DNA of 34,888 nucleotides from an uncultured Bacilli bacterium (lineage in GTDB: Bacteria > Bacillota_I > Bacilli_A > RF39 > UBA660). The stretch spans positions 1 to 34,888 of the forward strand of contig CALVKL010000004.1 in the NCBI GenBank assembly GCA_944332695.1, in the 5' to 3' direction. The first letter of the stretch is position 1, and each line of letters opens with the position of its first letter. Below the pieces are notes generated by a model, which was given only the letters and a program-made list of their open reading frames with translations, ran no database searches and was not told the origin of the DNA. Positions 31,911-34,888 of the stretch are shown piece by piece. The position numbers were made by a program, and so were the translations under genes.

Positions 31911-33389
31911 TTAAATCATTGTAGCCATAAATGAAATAACAATAATTAACAATAACAAAATTAAAGCAAATTTCCAAATATATTTAATCCAATCTTTATA
32001 TGAAACATTTAGATATGAAAGACCAGCTAATAAGAAAACACTAGTAGGAGCTAATAACATAACTAAACCATATATTGTTTGGAAAATTAAAGCAACAACA
32101 TAAATTAAATTTGTTTCCAATGAACTAAAGAATAGGGAAAAACTATTAATCATCGTTGGAAAATCATTATAAGTAAATGAAGTTACCAAAGCACTAGCAA
32201 TAGTTCCAAATAAAGTAAACTCTTCACCGGCAGTAAATTGATTTACCATTGTATATACAAAATTATATGATTTTGATAAAACAAACGTAAAAACAACACA
32301 TGATAAAATTGCGTATAATGCTGGAATAAGCATTTGTTTTACTCCGGATACAAAGGCATCAAAAGCTTCACTTAATTTAATACTGTATAACCATGCAATA
32401 ACAAGTGACATTATAATTAAAACAAATGAGATATCATAATTATTCCAAGACCCGAATGAGCTAACACTTCCTAAAATATTTGACAAAATAGGATAACCAT
32501 TTATTTCAAATTCAGTTATTTGTTCATGAATTGTAGTAAAAACTTCAATATTAAATGTATAACTCCAACTATAAACACCTAACACTAATAAACCCAATAA
32601 TATAAATAAAATTATTATTAAAGGTAAAGTTGTTTTTTTAGTTTCTACTTTGCTATAAAGCGGGATAGTCACTTCATCAGAAGCTTTTGCCAATTCTTTA
32701 TTTTCTTTAGATTTTGTTTTTTCAGATTTTTTAATTTCCTTTTTGATTTCTTTTAATTCTTCTTTATTATTAACAGATTTCATAATCATTAAAACATATA
32801 AAACTGTTATGATGAGCCACAACACAAGACGAACTAAAATTAAAGTGAACATAGAAATATCACTAGCAACACTTCCAAATATTACATTAATGTATCCCCA
32901 AATTCCACTACCTAAAGTACTACCAATTTGACCAACTAGTAAACTACCAACTGTAGCTGCAAATGTAGTAATCTTATTAAAATTTAGTTTTAATAAAACT
33001 GCTACAAAAAACGGTATTAAAAGAAATAAAACATTATTTAGACCAACTACTGATGATAATAAAGAAAATAAAACAATAGTAATAATTAAAAATTTTTTAT
33101 TATCTTTTTTCCACTTATTCACTAAATTTTCAACTAGTTTTGAATAAGCTCCCGTTTTATTTAATACTCCATAAAATCCACCAATAGCTAAAAATAAAAT
33201 ACCAAAACTTGCAAAGTTATTAAAAGTTAGAAGTGGAATTTCAACAGCATCATATAAACCAATTGGCGCAGTTGTCTCAAGTGAAGTAAATGTACCATTG
33301 TAATAAATTCCAGCAGGAACAACCCAACTGATCAACATAACAATTAGAAATGTAATCCCTAATACTTTCAATAAATCATATTTTTTCAT
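31911..33389 (-). CDS. YfcC-family / ion-transporter superfamily permease
   Basis: 492 residues, about 12 membrane segments with a charged cytoplasmic loop (about 215-255, lysine/glutamate rich) between two halves. The N-terminal helix LLKVLGITFLIVMLISWVVPAG is typical of the YfcC/DcuC-like transporters, as are FASFGILFLAIGGFYGVLNKTGAYSKLV and the LLVGQIGSTLGSGIWGY repeat region. The family is thought to move amino acids or C4 acids; substrate here is unknown. Starts at 33389 after GGAGG; monocistronic with a strong terminator. Confidence 0.75.
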   Translation of the reverse strand: MKKYDLLKVLGITFLIVMLISWVVPAGIYYNGTFTSLETTAPIGLYDAVEIPLLTFNNFASFGILFLAIGGFYGVLNKTGAYSKLVENLVNKWKKDNKKFLIITIVLFSLLSSVVGLNNVLFLLIPFFVAVLLKLNFNKITTFAATVGSLLVGQIGSTLGSGIWGYINVIFGSVASDISMFTLILVRLVLWLIITVLYVLMIMKSVNNKEELKEIKKEIKKSEKTKSKENKELAKASDEVTIPLYSKVETKKTTLPLIIILFILLGLLVLGVYSWSYTFNIEVFTTIHEQITEFEINGYPILSNILGSVSSFGSWNNYDISFVLIIMSLVIAWLYSIKLSEAFDAFVSGVKQMLIPALYAILSCVVFTFVLSKSYNFVYTMVNQFTAGEEFTLFGTIASALVTSFTYNDFPTMINSFSLFFSSLETNLIYVVALIFQTIYGLVMLLAPTSVFLLAGLSYLNVSYKDWIKYIWKFALILLLLIIVISFMATMI

Positions 33390-33454
33390 TTTCCATAACC
33401 TCCAAACCCATTATAGCACAAATCTATTAAAATATTAAATAATTTTGGTAAAAT

Positions 33455-33483
33455 TTCACAATATTTTTACAAAATGATATAAT
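33455..33483 (+). promoter_or_regulatory. promoter of the radical SAM gene
   Basis: TTCACA (33455-33460), 17-bp spacer, extended TGATATAAT with TATAAT at 33478-33483. Confidence 0.6.
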
Positions 33484-33498
33484 TAACATGGTGATGTT

Positions 33499-34422
33499 AT
33501 GAAATTCAAATATTCTAATAGTAATAAGCGTTATTATACTTTAGATTATTATTACAAAAACAGATTTAAACAAAAAATTATAAAATTAAGTTTAAATGCG
33601 GGGTTTTCTTGCCCACATTTAAAAAGTGGCGGTTGTGTTTATTGCAGTAATTTAGGCAGTGGTGAATATGCTGGTGACATAAAAGATGACTTAATTACAC
33701 AATTTAATAAAATTAAAACTGTCATGAATAAAAAATGGCAAGGTAAATATATTGGCTATTTTCAAGCAAGAACTAATACTTATGCTCCTTTAGATATTTT
33801 AAAAGAAAAATATGAAACAATTTTAAAATTAGATGACGTAATCGGTTTATCTATTGCAACCAGACCAGATTGCATCACCGATGAATGTTTGGAATATTTA
33901 ACCGACTTAAATAAAAGAACATATTTAACAATCGAACTAGGTTTACAGACAATTCATAAAACAACAGCAGAATTAATTAATCGTGGTCATGATTTAAAAT
34001 GCTTTGAAGAAATGGTCAAAAAATTAAGAAAAAGAAATATTGATGTTGTCGTTCATATCATTAATGGACTACCTTATGAAACAAAAGAAATGATGATTGA
34101 AACAGTAAAATACTTAAACACATTAGATATTCAAGGAATAAAAATTCATATGCTTCACATTTTAAAAAACACTAAATTAGAAAAATTATATACAAATAAT
34201 CCCTTCAAATTATTAACAAAAGACGAATATATCGCTATAGTATGCGAACAATTACAATATTTAAATGAAAATATTGTAATTCATCGTTTAACTGGCGATC
34301 CTAAAGTAGAAGATTTAATAGAACCAAAATGGTTGATTAAAAAGATTGATATCTTAAATGATATAGATAAATATATGGCAAAATATGATATAATTCAAGG
34401 ACAAAAAGCAATAAAAAAATAA
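33499..34422 (+). CDS. YhcC/TIGR01212-family radical SAM protein
   Basis: 307 residues. The iron-sulfur cysteines are in CPHLKSGGCVYC (about 39-50), spaced C-x7-C-x2-C as in YhcC rather than the classic CxxxCxxC. ATRPDCITDECLEYL and TIELGLQTIHKTTAELINRGHD are family blocks. The protein has the full partial TIM barrel and the closing RLTGDPKVEDLIEPKW. YhcC members are linked to tRNA or sulfur metabolism but remain poorly defined. ATG 33499 follows GGTGATG. No neighbour helps. Confidence 0.88.
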   Translation: MKFKYSNSNKRYYTLDYYYKNRFKQKIIKLSLNAGFSCPHLKSGGCVYCSNLGSGEYAGDIKDDLITQFNKIKTVMNKKWQGKYIGYFQARTNTYAPLDILKEKYETILKLDDVIGLSIATRPDCITDECLEYLTDLNKRTYLTIELGLQTIHKTTAELINRGHDLKCFEEMVKKLRKRNIDVVVHIINGLPYETKEMMIETVKYLNTLDIQGIKIHMLHILKNTKLEKLYTNNPFKLLTKDEYIAIVCEQLQYLNENIVIHRLTGDPKVEDLIEPKWLIKKIDILNDIDKYMAKYDIIQGQKAIKK

Positions 34423-34542
34423 ATTTATTGATTTTAAAAATTAAATGCTTGTTTTAATTATAAGTTTACAAAAAAACGAATTTTAATATATAAATTTTAA
34501 AAATTTGTCTTATTTATAATTTACTTTTTTAAAATTAGTAAT

Positions 34543-34571
34543 TTGAATTATATTTAAAATAAAAGTATAAT
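34543..34571 (+). promoter_or_regulatory. promoter of the small orphan gene
   Basis: TTGAAT (34543-34548), 17-bp spacer, TATAAT (34566-34571). Confidence 0.65.
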
Positions 34572-34592
34572 TTCTGATAAAGGAGGAATTAT

Positions 34593-34799
34593 ATGGAAAA
34601 ATTTATAAAAAAAATAACACATTTAAAAGAAAGCGAGATAAAAGAATTACTTTATTATTATCAACAGGGTATTAATATTGGTAAAGAAGAAACGATTGTT
34701 AAAATTATTAACAATATGATTAATATGTCTTTTGATATTAAAACAATCGCTCAAGTAACAAATCAAAAAATTAGTAAAATAAAACAATATATTGCATAA
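34593..34799 (+). CDS. 68-residue helical protein resembling an Rpn-nuclease C-terminus
   Basis: Complete small gene with an AAAGGAGGAATTAT site. It encodes HLKESEIKELLYYYQQGINIGKEET, then MINMSFDIKTIAQVTNQKI. The GINIGKEET...IAQVTNQKISKIK pattern looks like the tail of PD-(D/E)XK family Rpn transposase-like nucleases (G-x-x-x-GK-x-E...I-A-x-x-T). It has its own promoter, so it is more than a random remnant. Either a stand-alone helical regulator or a remnant of a larger element. Confidence 0.5.
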   Translation: MEKFIKKITHLKESEIKELLYYYQQGINIGKEETIVKIINNMINMSFDIKTIAQVTNQKISKIKQYIA

Positions 34800-34888
34800 A
34801 AAAAAACCAAATTAAGAACTGATTTAATAAATTTATACACGAAATAAAAAGTTCTAACTATGACTACATCGATAATTAATTGGTGTAG

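Noticed and set aside
1-34888. Full use of genetic code 4 (UGA = Trp)
   Set aside because: All Trp codons in intact genes are TGG, and four genes end in TGA at clean ATGA/TTGA overlaps.
34800-34888. Possible insertion-sequence end at the right edge
   Set aside because: Too little sequence remains; no transposase motif or inverted repeat is recognisable.
1-34888. CRISPR arrays, tRNA and rRNA genes
   Set aside because: No regularly spaced repeats and no cloverleaf or rRNA-like blocks were seen on either strand.

Overview
The window is about 35 kb of very AT-rich DNA from a low-GC Gram-positive bacterium. Gene content points to class Bacilli of the Bacillota: sepF/divIVA, a DnaB/DnaI primosome pair, RNase J, camS next to gatCAB, T-box leaders, EF-P and strong Shine-Dalgarno sites. 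A penicillin-binding protein implies a peptidoglycan wall. CotD- and CotF-type coat proteins imply endospore formation or a recent sporulating ancestor. The extreme base composition and the pilin-like and C-type-lectin-like surface genes would suit a gut lineage, but the sequence alone does not name the organism. The standard code with UGA as stop fits nearly every gene; two interesting exceptions are reported.

Layout, left to right. (1) 1-5.25 kb: ileS (cut by the window edge) behind a T-box with an AUC specifier, then divIVA, sepF, and glyS behind an unusually compact T-box. (2) 5.4-6.63 kb: a CotD-like coat gene, then two decayed genes. (3) 6.6-8.8 kb: dnaB and dnaI. (4) 8.8-9.4 kb: two divergent small HTH regulators with palindromic operators between them. 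(5) 9.4-12.7 kb: ftsY, a small membrane gene and ylxM, with rnjA divergent. (6) 12.7-14.6 kb: a membrane-anchored protein with a C-type-lectin/FGE-like C-terminus, plus an orphan second copy of its C-terminal variable cassette. This resembles a diversity-generating retroelement target or a silent-cassette locus; no reverse transcriptase lies in the window. (7) 14.7-18.0 kb: a YihY/BrkB membrane protein, a two-sensor-domain protein with a degenerate GGDEF domain, and a small anchored protein. (8) 18.1-23.1 kb: recX, camS and gatCAB. (9) 23.2-25.1 kb: a pilin-like gene with two lesions (a 16-nt direct-repeat insertion in the leader and an in-frame TGA), next to an orphan higher-GC segment. (10) 25.3-28.9 kb: efp, a 58-residue basic protein, rpmG, a PBP2-type transpeptidase and sodA. 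(11) 29-34.8 kb: a DUF2624-like gene and nfo, two CotF-like coat genes, a UPF0316 membrane protein, a GDPD phosphodiesterase, a YfcC-like transporter, a YhcC-type radical SAM protein and a small orphan helical protein.

Most genes are housekeeping: translation, division, replication restart, protein targeting, RNA decay, wall synthesis and DNA repair. The accessory signal is concentrated in the two surface-protein loci (12.7-14.6 and 23.2-25.1 kb) and in the pseudogenes near 6 kb. Single-base motif positions may be off by one or two bases.
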